Source of the DNA: an uncultured Alphaproteobacteria bacterium
GTDB taxonomy: Bacteria; Pseudomonadota; Alphaproteobacteria; HIMB59; GCA-002718135
Length of the DNA: 32,683 bases
Assembly: GCA_902567135.1 (NCBI GenBank)
Contig: CACFLO010000011.1
Coordinates: 1-32,683, forward strand
Direction of reading: 5' to 3'
In this document: positions 9,275 to 18,066 of the stretch, piece by piece
How the letters are laid out: every line of letters starts with the position of its first letter
Numbering within the stretch: the stretch's first letter is position 1
Program-made: the position numbers and the translations under genes
The notes under the pieces: generated by a model
Told to the model about the DNA's origin: nothing
Databases searched by the model: none
The model's input: only the letters and a program-made list of their open reading frames with translations

Positions 9275-11546
9275 TATGAATACTATATAAAATATTTTCA
9301 GGAGTTGCCGGTGCTTTCAGATTTATATTATTTGAATTATCATTTGCAAAAGATACAGCATTTTTGATTGCTGAAAATACTGACAAAGCTAACATAAATG
9401 GTGGTTCTCCAACTGCTTTAGACCTATTAACAACTTTTTGTATATTGTAACCTTTTTTATAGATCTCAACATTAAATTTTTCAGGAATTTCTCCAGCCGT
9501 TGGAATTTTATAAGTTGATGGACTATGAGATAAAATATTCCCATCTTTATCCCAAGATATTTCTTCGGTTGTTAGCCATCCAAGTCCTTGAACAAATCCA
9601 CCTTCAATTTGTCCTATATCTATTCTCTGATTAATTGAATTTCCTACATCATGAATAATATCAACCTGTAATAATTTATTTTCTCCAGTTAATGTATCTA
9701 TTATTACTTCGCTAACAGCTGCACCATATGCAAAATATAAAAAAGGTCTTCCGGATAGATTTTTTACATTAACATTTATTTTTGGAGTTTTATAAAAACC
9801 TGACGAATAAAGTTTTATCCTATTAAGATAAGCATTTGAAACAACTTCTTTAAATTCTAGTATTTTTTTATCACAAATAATTTTACCATTTTTATAAATG
9901 ATTTTTTTGGTTTTGTAAAATTTTTGAATAAATTCATTAAGTTCTAATTTAATATTATTTATAGCATTTAGAATTGCACCTCCATTTAAATCTGTTGTTG
10001 CTGAAGCTGCACTAGCTGAGGTGTTGGCAACTTTTTCGGTATCTGTTGAAGATATTTTTATATTATTAATTTCTAGTCCAAATTCATTAGCTGCTATTAA
10101 AGCTAATTTAGTCATTAATCCCTGACCCATTTCTATACCTCCATGATTTAAATGAATAGATCCATCAGTATAAATATGAACTAGAGCACCTGCTTGATTC
10201 AAATGTGTAGTAGTAAATGATATTCCAAATTTTACAGGAGTAATTGCAATTCCTTTTTTAAGAATTGAATTGGACTTGTTAAATTTTTCAATTTCTTTTT
10301 TTCTTTTTATGTATTTTGATTTAATTTTTAAATTATTAAATATTTCTTCAATAATATTATCTTCAATTTGCATTCCATAATGAGTAATATTATTTGTGTT
10401 TTTTTTATAAAAATTTTGAGCTCTTACTTCTGCAGGATCTTTTTTTAAATGATGAGATATATGATCAATTATATTTTCAATACAGAACATTCCTTGAGGT
10501 CCACCAAATCCTCTAAAGGCAGTGTTTGATACTGTGTTTGTTTTGCAACGATGTGAGATAAGTTCCAGATTAGGAATATAGTAAGCATTATCTATATGAT
10601 AAATAGCTCTGTCATTTATAGCTCCTGATAAATCTGCAGAAATACCGCAATTTGATGCCATTAAAATCTTAATTCCATTTATTTTCCCCTTATTTGAAAA
10701 TCCTACCTCATAATCAAATTCAAACTGATGTCTTTTACCAGTCATAATCATATCATCATCTCTATCAATACGCAGTTTAACTGGTTTATTTAATTTTTTT
10801 GCAGCAATACTGCTTATAGCAGCAAATAGAAATGATTGAGTTTCCTTACCTCCAAAACCACCACCAATTCTTCTTACTTTAACATTTATGCTATTAAATT
10901 TTTGCTTAAGTACTTTTGCTACTATTTGTTGTGTTTCAGATGGGTGTTGCGTTGAGGAATAAATCAAAAAATTTTTATCTTCTTGAGGAATTGTTAATGC
11001 AATTTGTCCTTCTAAATAAAAGTGATCTTGACCTCCGCATTCTAATTTTCCTTTCAATTGATGATTGGAATTTTTTATAGCCATCGATGCTTTGCCCTTT
11101 TTGATAACTTTTGATTTTAATACGAAACTTTTTTTCTTAATTGCTTCTTCAATAGTTAATATAGGTTTGAGTTTTTTTATTTTGATTTTTGCATTTAGTG
11201 AAGCTTGTCTTGCTAATTTGGCAGAAGTTGCAATTACTGCAAATATAGGCTGTCCATAATATTCAATATTTTTAGATGTAAATATTTTATCTCCCTTAAA
11301 AATGGGCCCAACATCATTTTGCCCTTCAATATCACTTTCTGTAATTATATCTATGACTCCCTCTGAATTAATAACATTTGTGAAATCTATTTTCTGAATT
11401 ATGCCTTTACTGACATTACTAAAACCTATAGCGGCGTGCAAAAGATTTTGAGGTTCTGGAATATCATCAGTGTAAATAGCCTTTCCAGTTACATGTTTTA
11501 TAGCACTCTCGTGTTCTATATTTTTTACAAACATTTTAGTAGTCAT
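9264..11546 (-). CDS. xdhB: Xanthine dehydrogenase, molybdopterin-binding subunit XdhB
   Basis: The large subunit of bacterial xanthine dehydrogenase, about 760 residues, oxidises hypoxanthine and xanthine to urate. The N-terminus HESAIKHVTGKAIYTDD is the family signature. Catalytic residues equivalent to the known Glu, Arg and Glu of the molybdenum site are visible (numbering from this start): Glu235 in GGFGGKE, Arg345 in FRGFGGPQG and Glu714 in GEPP. GQGLMTKLA and the TSASAASATTDLNGGA region line the cofactor. I chose the ATG at 11546 (MTTKMF), which overlaps the xdhA stop by 11 bases. The ATG at 11534 would also fit, and the longer frame from 11576 adds residues not seen in the family. Confidence 0.93.
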   Translation of the reverse strand: MTTKMFVKNIEHESAIKHVTGKAIYTDDIPEPQNLLHAAIGFSNVSKGIIQKIDFTNVINSEGVIDIITESDIEGQNDVGPIFKGDKIFTSKNIEYYGQPIFAVIATSAKLARQASLNAKIKIKKLKPILTIEEAIKKKSFVLKSKVIKKGKASMAIKNSNHQLKGKLECGGQDHFYLEGQIALTIPQEDKNFLIYSSTQHPSETQQIVAKVLKQKFNSINVKVRRIGGGFGGKETQSFLFAAISSIAAKKLNKPVKLRIDRDDDMIMTGKRHQFEFDYEVGFSNKGKINGIKILMASNCGISADLSGAINDRAIYHIDNAYYIPNLELISHRCKTNTVSNTAFRGFGGPQGMFCIENIIDHISHHLKKDPAEVRAQNFYKKNTNNITHYGMQIEDNIIEEIFNNLKIKSKYIKRKKEIEKFNKSNSILKKGIAITPVKFGISFTTTHLNQAGALVHIYTDGSIHLNHGGIEMGQGLMTKLALIAANEFGLEINNIKISSTDTEKVANTSASAASATTDLNGGAILNAINNIKLELNEFIQKFYKTKKIIYKNGKIICDKKILEFKEVVSNAYLNRIKLYSSGFYKTPKINVNVKNLSGRPFLYFAYGAAVSEVIIDTLTGENKLLQVDIIHDVGNSINQRIDIGQIEGGFVQGLGWLTTEEISWDKDGNILSHSPSTYKIPTAGEIPEKFNVEIYKKGYNIQKVVNRSKAVGEPPFMLALSVFSAIKNAVSFANDNSNNINLKAPATPENILYSIHNEI

Positions 11547-12960
11547 ACAAAGTAACTTTTTTATTATTATACTCATTCCAGAATCTATTTAATAAGTTTG
11601 ATACAATTTTTGTTCTATAGCTTTTTGAGCTTCTCACATCACTAAGAGGAGAAAATTCTTTTGAGATAATTTTTTTTGCTTTTGAAATATTATCAAGATT
11701 AATTTTTTTATTTTTTAGGAAGTTTTCTGTTTTTTTAGCAATTTTTGGTATTGCTGCCATACCACCACAAACTATTTTGATAGATTTAAACTTTTTGTTT
11801 TTAATTTCTGTATTGATAGCCATAAAAACTGAGCTAATATCATCATCAATTCTTTTAGAAATTTTATAACATTTTAAAATGTTATTTTTACTTTTCAAAG
11901 GAATAATAATTTCTTTTATAAATTCTTTTTTTCTCAATTTTGTTTTTCTATAACTTATAAAATAATCATTAATAGGCACTTTTCGGCTTCTGCTTCCATC
12001 TAAAATTAATTTAGTATCTAAGGATATCAAAACAGGCAAACTGTCTCCTATAGGTGATGCACTACCAATATTTCCACCTAATGAAGCAACATTGCGAATT
12101 TGCTCAGATCCATAACGTTCAAACATTTCATGAAATTCAAAATAGTATTTTTTTAAAATATCAAGAATATCATTTATTGGAGTAGCAGCACCAATGTGCA
12201 AATTATTTTTTTTAACTTTTATAAAATTTAGATCTTTGTTTTGACCAAGATAAAAAATTTCATCTAAATTTTTTCTTCTCTTAGTAATTTCAAGTGACAA
12301 ATCTGTCCCTCCAACTAAGAGCGATGGATTCTTGCTTTTAACAAAATCTTTTTTAAAAGTTTGTAAATTTTTATGTATAAAAAATTTTGAATTATTTTTA
12401 TTTAAAATAACATCATTTAAATTCACTTTTTTTAATTTTTTTAGAATTTCTGATGAGTCAGTGTTTAAATTTTTATATTTTTTCAAATTTTTCAAAGCAT
12501 CTTTTATTGGTCTATAGCCTGTGCACCTACATAAATTACCAGATAGATATTTATTAATATTTTGATTAGTGGGCTTTATTTTGTTTTTATGCATTGCGTA
12601 CATCGACATCACAAATCCTGGTGTGCAAAATCCGCATTGAGCTCCATCATAATCAACCATACTTTGTTGCACAGGATGTAAATATTTTGACTCTATATGC
12701 TCTACCGTTAATAATTGTTTTGAATGAAGTGTGTATAATAAAGTTATACAGGTATTTATGCTTTTATATTTTAATTTGTTATCCTTAACTTCTGCTAATA
12801 CAGCTGTGCACGCACCACAATCTCCTGAAGCACAACCTTCTTTTGTTCCTTTTAAATTTTTATAATTTCTAAGATATTCTAATACTGTTGTATTAGTATC
12901 AAGATTATTAAGAGTAATCAGCTCATCATTCAATAAGAATTCTATTGAAGAGCTTGGCAT
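11536..12960 (-). CDS. xdhA: Xanthine dehydrogenase, FeS/FAD subunit XdhA
   Basis: A 474-residue small subunit carrying electrons from the molybdenum centre to NAD. The N-terminal plant-ferredoxin-like cluster has Cys43, Cys48, Cys51 and Cys71. The second 2Fe-2S domain has Cys109 and Cys112 (CGFC) and Cys144 and Cys146 (CRC). The FAD domain follows, with LLVGGTDLSLEITKR and the IRNVASLGGNIGSASPIGDSLP region, and then the CO-dehydrogenase-flavoprotein C-terminal domain. The separate XdhA/XdhB organisation is that of Rhodobacter-type enzymes, forming a heterotetramer in the cytoplasm. Its ATG overlaps the uraH stop as TAATG. No key cysteine is missing. Confidence 0.94.
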   Translation of the reverse strand: MPSSSIEFLLNDELITLNNLDTNTTVLEYLRNYKNLKGTKEGCASGDCGACTAVLAEVKDNKLKYKSINTCITLLYTLHSKQLLTVEHIESKYLHPVQQSMVDYDGAQCGFCTPGFVMSMYAMHKNKIKPTNQNINKYLSGNLCRCTGYRPIKDALKNLKKYKNLNTDSSEILKKLKKVNLNDVILNKNNSKFFIHKNLQTFKKDFVKSKNPSLLVGGTDLSLEITKRRKNLDEIFYLGQNKDLNFIKVKKNNLHIGAATPINDILDILKKYYFEFHEMFERYGSEQIRNVASLGGNIGSASPIGDSLPVLISLDTKLILDGSRSRKVPINDYFISYRKTKLRKKEFIKEIIIPLKSKNNILKCYKISKRIDDDISSVFMAINTEIKNKKFKSIKIVCGGMAAIPKIAKKTENFLKNKKINLDNISKAKKIISKEFSPLSDVRSSKSYRTKIVSNLLNRFWNEYNNKKVTLYDY

Positions 12961-13316
12961 TAACTTCCTCTATATGTTGTATAACTCCAAGGTGATATTA
13001 GGAGAGGAACATGATAATGTTCATTTATATCACTTATTCCAAAACGTATTACAACATCATCTAAGAAAGGAATTTCATCCAGTTTAGTGAATTTTCTAAA
13101 ATACTCCCCACAGAAAAATTGAATTTCATATTTTCCGATACTAAAATGATCTTTTTCCAAAATTGGTGTATCACATCTCCCATCTTCATTTAGTGTAAAA
13201 TCTCTAATTTTTTTCTTATTTGCTTCTTCGAATTTATAAATACTGCCTTTTATTCCAGATCCTGGCTTACCATTAAATGTGTCTAACACATGAGTAGTTA
13301 AATATCCTTTAGACAT
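12960..13316 (-). CDS. uraH: 5-Hydroxyisourate hydrolase
   Basis: A 118-residue transthyretin-related protein that hydrolyses 5-hydroxyisourate, the product of PuuD, to OHCU. The diagnostic ends are both present: LTTHVLDT with His9 and the C-terminal YRGS (115-118). Arg47 in DGRCDTP and His102 in YHVPLL correspond to the remaining active-site residues. There is no signal peptide, so it acts in the cytoplasm as a tetramer. It is the first gene of the leftward operon, transcribed from the 52-base spacer shared with puuE. Confidence 0.95.
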   Translation of the reverse strand: MSKGYLTTHVLDTFNGKPGSGIKGSIYKFEEANKKKIRDFTLNEDGRCDTPILEKDHFSIGKYEIQFFCGEYFRKFTKLDEIPFLDDVVIRFGISDINEHYHVPLLISPWSYTTYRGS

Positions 13317-13368
13317 AATCTGTTTTCATTTATACAGTATTTGATTAAATATTAAATTAGCTTTTTAA
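13317..13368. promoter_or_regulatory. Shared divergent promoter region of the purine operons
   Basis: Only 52 bases separate the start codons of uraH (leftward) and puuE (rightward), so promoters for both halves of the pathway must sit here or overlap the gene ends. On the minus strand TATAAA (13334 down to 13329) could be a -10 box, which would leave a leader of only a few bases before uraH. For the plus strand, TTGATT at 13341-13346 with AT-rich sequence after it is the best candidate. A weak inverted repeat, ATTTA...TAAAT, surrounds them. The assignments are by eye and uncertain. No regulator gene lies nearby. Confidence 0.45.
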
Positions 13369-14277
13369 ATGCCTGAAATTAGAAATTTTATAGGATACGG
13401 TAATCATCCACCACAATTTAAATGGGAGAAGAACGCTAAATTAGCTGTACAATTTGTTTTAAATTACGAAGAAGGTGGTGAGAACACCGTTTTGAATGGT
13501 GATGAACACTCTGAAATATTTTTATCAGAAATAATTGGTGCAAAGCCTGTAATTGGAGATCGTAACATGAATATGGAGTCTATATATGAATATGGTTCTA
13601 GATCAGGTTTTTGGAGAATATATAATGAATTTATAAAAAGAAATCTTCCATTAACTATTTTTGGCGTCGGACTTGCCCTTGAAAAAAATAACGATGTATG
13701 TGAAGCAATTAAGAATGCGCAATTTGAAGTAGCAAGTCATGGGTATCGCTGGATCGATTATCAACATGTTGATCAAAAGACTGAAGAAGAGCATATTATC
13801 AAATGCAATGAAACTATTAAAAATATTTTTGGATATTATCCATCAGGTTGGTATACTGGGCGCACTAGCCCAAATACACGAGATTTAGTTTTAAAAAATA
13901 CTCAAGTTTCATATGATAGTGATGCTTATAATGATGATTTACCATATTGGATTGAACATAATAATAAAAAACATCTAATTATACCTTATACTTTGGATAA
14001 CAATGATATGCGATTTGCTACAGCTCAAGGTTTTAACACAGGAGATGATTTTTATAATTATTTAAAAGATTCATTTGACACTCTATACAATGAAAGTTCA
14101 TTAACTGGATCATCAAAAATGATGTCAATTGGTTTACATTGTAGATTAATTGGGAGACCAGGAAGATTTCAATCTTTAATAAAATTTATAAATTACATAA
14201 CTGAATTTAAAGATATTTGGATATGCCAAAGAAAAGAGATAGCAGATTTTTGGTACAATAATTTTAATGATCGTTGA
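13369..14277 (+). CDS. puuE: Allantoinase PuuE (polysaccharide-deacetylase fold)
   Basis: A 302-residue protein of the NodB/polysaccharide-deacetylase fold in the PuuE subgroup, which hydrolyses allantoin to allantoate without the metal centre of classic amidohydrolase allantoinases. The conserved opening is IRNFIGYGNHPPQFKW. Then come NYEEGGENTVLNGD (33-46), the EYGSRSGFWRI block, the EVASHGYRWIDYQ motif and the GWYTGRTSPNTR segment. The LHCRLIGRPGR motif near the end is also typical. It is the first rightward gene and overlaps uraD by 11 bases. Family and genomic context agree, so a sugar-deacetylase function is unlikely. Confidence 0.92.
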   Translation: MPEIRNFIGYGNHPPQFKWEKNAKLAVQFVLNYEEGGENTVLNGDEHSEIFLSEIIGAKPVIGDRNMNMESIYEYGSRSGFWRIYNEFIKRNLPLTIFGVGLALEKNNDVCEAIKNAQFEVASHGYRWIDYQHVDQKTEEEHIIKCNETIKNIFGYYPSGWYTGRTSPNTRDLVLKNTQVSYDSDAYNDDLPYWIEHNNKKHLIIPYTLDNNDMRFATAQGFNTGDDFYNYLKDSFDTLYNESSLTGSSKMMSIGLHCRLIGRPGRFQSLIKFINYITEFKDIWICQRKEIADFWYNNFNDR

Positions 14278-14776
14278 AAATATTAATAAATTAGAAAAAT
14301 TAGAGTTTATAAATATTTTCAAAAATATTTTTGAACACTCTGATTTTATTACTCATGATGTTGAAGAATTAAGGCCTTTTAAAAATAAATCAGACGTGAT
14401 TGATAGTTTTATAAATATTTTTAACTCACTTTCTATGGAAGTTAAAATTAATATTGTAAAATCTCATCCTGATCTTGGTGATAAAATAAAAATCGCAGAG
14501 GGCCTTACTGAATTTTCTTCACTAGAACAATCAGGCGCTGGTTTGACTAACTGTAATGACGCAGAATTCAAAAAATTTCATAAACTTAATGATGAATTTA
14601 AAAAAAAGTTTAGCATACCATTTATTTTTGCCATTAGGGGGAAGACAAAAATTGAAATATTTGATGAATTTGAAAGTAGATTAAAATCAGATAATATCGA
14701 AGAAGAACTTGACAAATCTATAAATCAAGTGAAAAAAATTGCTACCTTAAGATTGAATGAAATAATACATGAATAA
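14267..14776 (+). CDS. uraD: OHCU decarboxylase
   Basis: This 169-residue protein decarboxylates 2-oxo-4-hydroxy-4-carboxy-5-ureidoimidazoline to S-allantoin. The catalytic histidine is His67 in SHPDLG. The SSLEQSGAGL stretch (84-93) and FIFAIRG with Arg124 provide the substrate-binding residues known for the family. The protein is all-helical and of the expected size for the single-domain enzyme. It overlaps puuE by 11 bases at its start and alc by 8 bases at its end, so translation is coupled through this part of the operon. Confidence 0.93.
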   Translation: MIVENINKLEKLEFINIFKNIFEHSDFITHDVEELRPFKNKSDVIDSFINIFNSLSMEVKINIVKSHPDLGDKIKIAEGLTEFSSLEQSGAGLTNCNDAEFKKFHKLNDEFKKKFSIPFIFAIRGKTKIEIFDEFESRLKSDNIEEELDKSINQVKKIATLRLNEIIHE

Positions 14777-15734
14777 ATATACAGTTAAAAATTATATTAA
14801 TTTAGTTAGTCCTATACTTGGTAGCAAAATATACAGTTATACTGATCAGTTTTTTGGCAATGCTTCAAGAATGTTAAGTGATAACCCGCCTATATTTAAA
14901 GAAAATGTTTATGACAAACATGGCAAATGGATGGATGGATGGGAGACTAGGAGAAAAAGAACTAAAGGTAATGATTATTGTATTATTAAATTGGGTAAGC
15001 CAGGAAAAGTGTCAATTGTTGAAATCGATACTAGTTTTTTTAATGGAAACCAACCAGAATATGCATCATTGGATGTTTGTTTATCTAATAACAATAAATT
15101 TATTTGGAAAAACATTTTAAAAAAGAAAAAACTTAAGCCTAATTCAATTCATAAATTTAAAATTCAAAACAATTATCCAATTAATTTTGTTAAATTAAAT
15201 ATTTTTCCTGATGGAGGAATTGCAAGATTAAAACTACTAGGTGACTTAAGTTTAAATCTAAAGAACACATCAAAACCTTTAGATTTGGCTAGTGTTTTAA
15301 ATGGTGCAAAAATAGTAGCTTGTAGTGATGAGCATTTTGGAAAAGCAGAAAATATTATAGCTCCAGGTAAATCAATTAACATGGGTAATGGCTGGGAGAC
15401 GAAAAGAAGAAGAGGTAAAGGATGTGACTGGATAATAATTAAGTTAGCAGAAACTGGAACAATAGAGAAATTTAATATTCAAACACATCATTTTAAAGGT
15501 AATTATCCAGCAAGTTTTAGTATTCAAGGCTCTTTAATAAAAAAAAATAAAAATACTAATAATATTGTCAACATTAGTAAAAAATGGAGTACAATAATTA
15601 ATCAAACTAATTTAAAGCCACATCATCAATTGGTGCTTGAAAATAAAATCAAAAAACAAAAATTTAATTTTATCAAATTAAATATTTATCCAGATGGTGG
15701 AATATCTCGTTTAAGAATTATAGGAAAAGTCTAA
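14769..15734 (+). CDS. alc: Allantoicase
   Basis: A 321-residue protein made of two similar jelly-roll repeats, each containing the pattern D-x-FFG-x-A or D-x-HFG-x-A, GWETRRKR or GWETKRRR, and NIFPDGGIARL or NIYPDGGISRL. This duplicated organisation is diagnostic of allantoicase, which cleaves allantoate to ureidoglycolate and urea. Repeat one spans about residues 10-160 and repeat two about 175-321. Using allantoicase rather than allantoate amidohydrolase means nitrogen leaves as urea, not ammonia. It lies between uraD and allA in one transcript. Confidence 0.95.
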   Translation: MNKYTVKNYINLVSPILGSKIYSYTDQFFGNASRMLSDNPPIFKENVYDKHGKWMDGWETRRKRTKGNDYCIIKLGKPGKVSIVEIDTSFFNGNQPEYASLDVCLSNNNKFIWKNILKKKKLKPNSIHKFKIQNNYPINFVKLNIFPDGGIARLKLLGDLSLNLKNTSKPLDLASVLNGAKIVACSDEHFGKAENIIAPGKSINMGNGWETKRRRGKGCDWIIIKLAETGTIEKFNIQTHHFKGNYPASFSIQGSLIKKNKNTNNIVNISKKWSTIINQTNLKPHHQLVLENKIKKQKFNFIKLNIYPDGGISRLRIIGKV

Positions 15735-15742
15735 AAATTCTT

Positions 15743-16234
15743 ATGAGTTATAATATCGAAGAAATTACTAAAGAGAAGTTTTCAAAATTTGGTGATTTTA
15801 TCAATCCTGAAGAAGTTCAATCAACAAATATAAATTTAAACACTGCAAAAAGTTATTTCGATCTAGCAAATATAGAAATTCATGGAGAAGATAAGAGAGT
15901 TCGAATAAATTTATTTGCAGCTAAAAAAAGAAATTTTCCTTTGAAAATTGATATGCTAGAAAACCATCCATTTAGCTCTCAAGTTTTTTTCCCTCTTGGC
16001 AACAATCCTTTTATTGTTGTAGTTTGCCCCGCAAATGAAAAACCAAATTTAAATCATTTAAGTATATTTAAAGTAGATAATGGTTTTGGAGTTAATTTTA
16101 AGCCTAGAGTTTGGCATTTTCCATTAATATCTATAGATGATGCTAAATTCATAACTATTGATAAAAAAAATGATGAAGGTAATTTAGAAATATACAATTT
16201 TAGTAACGATGAGGTTTTTTCAATAGATGTCTGA
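15743..16234 (+). CDS. allA: Ureidoglycolate lyase
   Basis: This 163-residue cupin-like protein of the AllA family splits ureidoglycolate into glyoxylate and urea. The signature core is VFFPLGNNPFIVVV (81-94), followed by GFGVNFKPRVWHFPL (114-128), where the usual family form is GTWHxPL. The acidic DAKFITIDK strand lies near the end. The start lies eight bases after alc. The 3' end overlaps the start of the ABC transporter ATPase gene by eight bases, tying the importer to the pathway. Glyoxylate made here could feed malate or glycine synthesis. No urease was seen in the window. Confidence 0.9.
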   Translation: MSYNIEEITKEKFSKFGDFINPEEVQSTNINLNTAKSYFDLANIEIHGEDKRVRINLFAAKKRNFPLKIDMLENHPFSSQVFFPLGNNPFIVVVCPANEKPNLNHLSIFKVDNGFGVNFKPRVWHFPLISIDDAKFITIDKKNDEGNLEIYNFSNDEVFSIDV

Positions 16235-17735
16235 GGATATTTTAACAATTAAGAATATATCAAAATCTTTTCCTAAAGTAATTGCGAATAAAAATGTGTC
16301 TTTTAATATTAAAAGAAATACGGTTCATGCACTTTTAGGTGAAAATGGAGCTGGTAAATCTACATTAGTGAAAATTTTATATGGATTATTGAAATCGGAT
16401 GAAGGAGAAATAATATTTAACAATTACCCTTTAAAAGTTCAGTCACCATCTGAAGCTAGAAAAAATAAAATTGGAATGGTTTTTCAGCATTTTTCTTTAT
16501 TTGACTCACTCACAGTTAGAGAAAATCTAATTTTGGGCATTGATCAAAATATGTCATTCTCTAACTTACAAGATAAAGTAAATGAAATTTCAAATAGATA
16601 TAAGCTCCCATTAGATCTCGATGCTCCAATAAATACTCTTTCTGCAGGACAAAAACAAAGAGTTGAAATTGTTAGAATTCTTTTACAAGATCCTGAATTA
16701 TTAATAATGGATGAACCAACATCTGTTTTAACCCCTCAGGAAGTTGAAAGTTTATTTGAAACACTTAATACTCTTCTAAAAGAAGGTAGAACTATTTTAT
16801 ATATTACTCATAAATTAGAAGAAGTTATAAATTTATGTCATGAGGTAACCATTTTAAGAAACGGAGAAGTTATAGAGTCTAGTAAACTCGAAAATGAAAC
16901 TGCTGAAACTTTAGCAACAAAAATGTTGGGAAAAAAATTAACTGAAATTAAGACTGATTATTCAAAGATTAATCCAAAAATAAATTTATCTTCTAAAAAT
17001 TTATCAATAGAATTTAATGATCCTTTTCTTGTTGATTTAAAAAATATTTCTTTTGATATTAAAGAAGGAGAAATTTTTGGAATAGCTGGTGTAGCAGGTA
17101 ATGGACAATCTGAATTAATGAATTTGCTTACAGGAGAGGCTATTGATGGAGTAAGTGGAGAGTTAGATTTCAATAATATTGATATAAAAAACTTTTCTCC
17201 AAAAAAGCGAAGAGATATGTCCATAGCATTTGTGCCAGAAAATAGACTCGGTCATAGTGCAGTTCCTGAACTTACATTAAGTGAAAATATTTTATTAAGT
17301 CAATTTCCTGGTAGTGATTTTCAAAATAATGGAATGATCAGTTTTAAAAATATTGAAGTTCAAGCAAAAAAAGTAATTGAAAAGTTTAATGTAGTTACAC
17401 CTGGCCCTGAAGCAAAGGCCTCAAGTTTATCTGGTGGTAATTTGCAAAAATTTGTTATTGGTAGAGAAATATTATCCAAACCTAAACTCTTGATTATTTC
17501 ACACCCAACATGGGGAATAGATGCGGGAGCAGAACATGCTATCAGACAATCTTTAATTGAATTAGCTAAAAACGGAACTTCAATTATTGTAATTTCACAA
17601 GACTTGGACGAACTTATTGAAATTACTCATCGTTTATCAGTTATATTTAATGGCAAATTATCTAAAAGTTATGACACAAGAGAAATTTCGATTTCTAAAA
17701 TTGGGTTATTGATGGGAGGTCAGCAAGATGATTAA
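16227..17735 (+). CDS. BMP-type nucleoside/purine ABC importer, ATP-binding protein
   Basis: A 502-residue protein with two ABC cassettes in tandem, as in sugar and BMP-family nucleoside importers. Cassette one is complete: Walker A GENGAGKST (38-46), signature LSAGQ (138-142) and Walker B LLIMDEP (158-164). Cassette two is degenerate: GVAGNGQSE replaces a Walker A (no GK[ST]), LSGGN remains as the signature, and LLIISHPTWGID has Ser-His in place of Asp-Glu. A catalytically weak second site is usual in this family. Position directly after allA, with overlapping codons, suggests the substrate is a purine base, nucleoside, urate or allantoin. The exact substrate cannot be read from sequence. 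Confidence 0.92.
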   Translation: MSEDILTIKNISKSFPKVIANKNVSFNIKRNTVHALLGENGAGKSTLVKILYGLLKSDEGEIIFNNYPLKVQSPSEARKNKIGMVFQHFSLFDSLTVRENLILGIDQNMSFSNLQDKVNEISNRYKLPLDLDAPINTLSAGQKQRVEIVRILLQDPELLIMDEPTSVLTPQEVESLFETLNTLLKEGRTILYITHKLEEVINLCHEVTILRNGEVIESSKLENETAETLATKMLGKKLTEIKTDYSKINPKINLSSKNLSIEFNDPFLVDLKNISFDIKEGEIFGIAGVAGNGQSELMNLLTGEAIDGVSGELDFNNIDIKNFSPKKRRDMSIAFVPENRLGHSAVPELTLSENILLSQFPGSDFQNNGMISFKNIEVQAKKVIEKFNVVTPGPEAKASSLSGGNLQKFVIGREILSKPKLLIISHPTWGIDAGAEHAIRQSLIELAKNGTSIIVISQDLDELIEITHRLSVIFNGKLSKSYDTREISISKIGLLMGGQQDD

Positions 17736-18066
17736 TATACTTCCTGAATTTAAAGCGCGTGGCAATCCCTCTACCTTGATGAATTTTCTTGTTCCTATTA
17801 TCGCTGTTATTTTAACTATTTTTACAGGTTCAGTAATCTTTGTATTGATGGGTTTTAAACCAACTTTTGCTTTATATACTTTTTTTATTTCTCCAATTTC
17901 TAATTCATACGGAATTTCAGAACTTTTAGTAAAAGCAACTCCATTAGCTTTAATAGCTGTAGGATTAGCATTTTGTTTTAAAAATAATCTCTACAATATT
18001 GGTGCTGAGGGACAATTAACAATGGGTGCAGTTTTTTGGAGGTGGAATAGGAATATTTTTTCATGA
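17728..18066 (+). CDS. ABC importer permease 1, N-terminal part (frameshifted gene)
   Basis: These 112 residues contain the N-terminus and first helices of a NupB/YufP-like inner-membrane permease. They include LLVKATPLALIAVGLAFCFKN and the family hallmark NIGAEGQLTMGAVF (about 92-105), after which the frame goes wrong and stops at 18064-18066. The continuation FGGGIGIFFHD lies in the next frame from 18038. Removing one T from the T6 run at 18032-18037 restores a single open frame of 357 residues from 17728 to 18802, the normal size. The start overlaps the ATPase gene by eight bases. The break may be a sequencing or assembly error, a true mutation, or a site of slippage. Confidence 0.88.
   Translation: MINILPEFKARGNPSTLMNFLVPIIAVILTIFTGSVIFVLMGFKPTFALYTFFISPISNSYGISELLVKATPLALIAVGLAFCFKNNLYNIGAEGQLTMGAVFWRWNRNIFS

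Noticed and set aside
11547-11576. Longer XdhB start at 11576
   Set aside because: It adds ten residues absent from the family and lies deeper in xdhA; the ATG at 11546 with an 11-base overlap matches the overlap style of the rest of the operon.
12332-12517. Plus-strand phenylalanine-rich frame inside xdhA
   Set aside because: It is the complement of the lysine-rich coding sequence of XdhA; AT-rich genes generate such antisense frames by chance. The same applies to 11065-11259 and 29095-29346.
18026-18037. Independent start for the second permease frame
   Set aside because: The first codons are a shadow of the upstream frame and there is no ribosome-binding site; homology continues only from the T6 break, so it is the rest of one gene.
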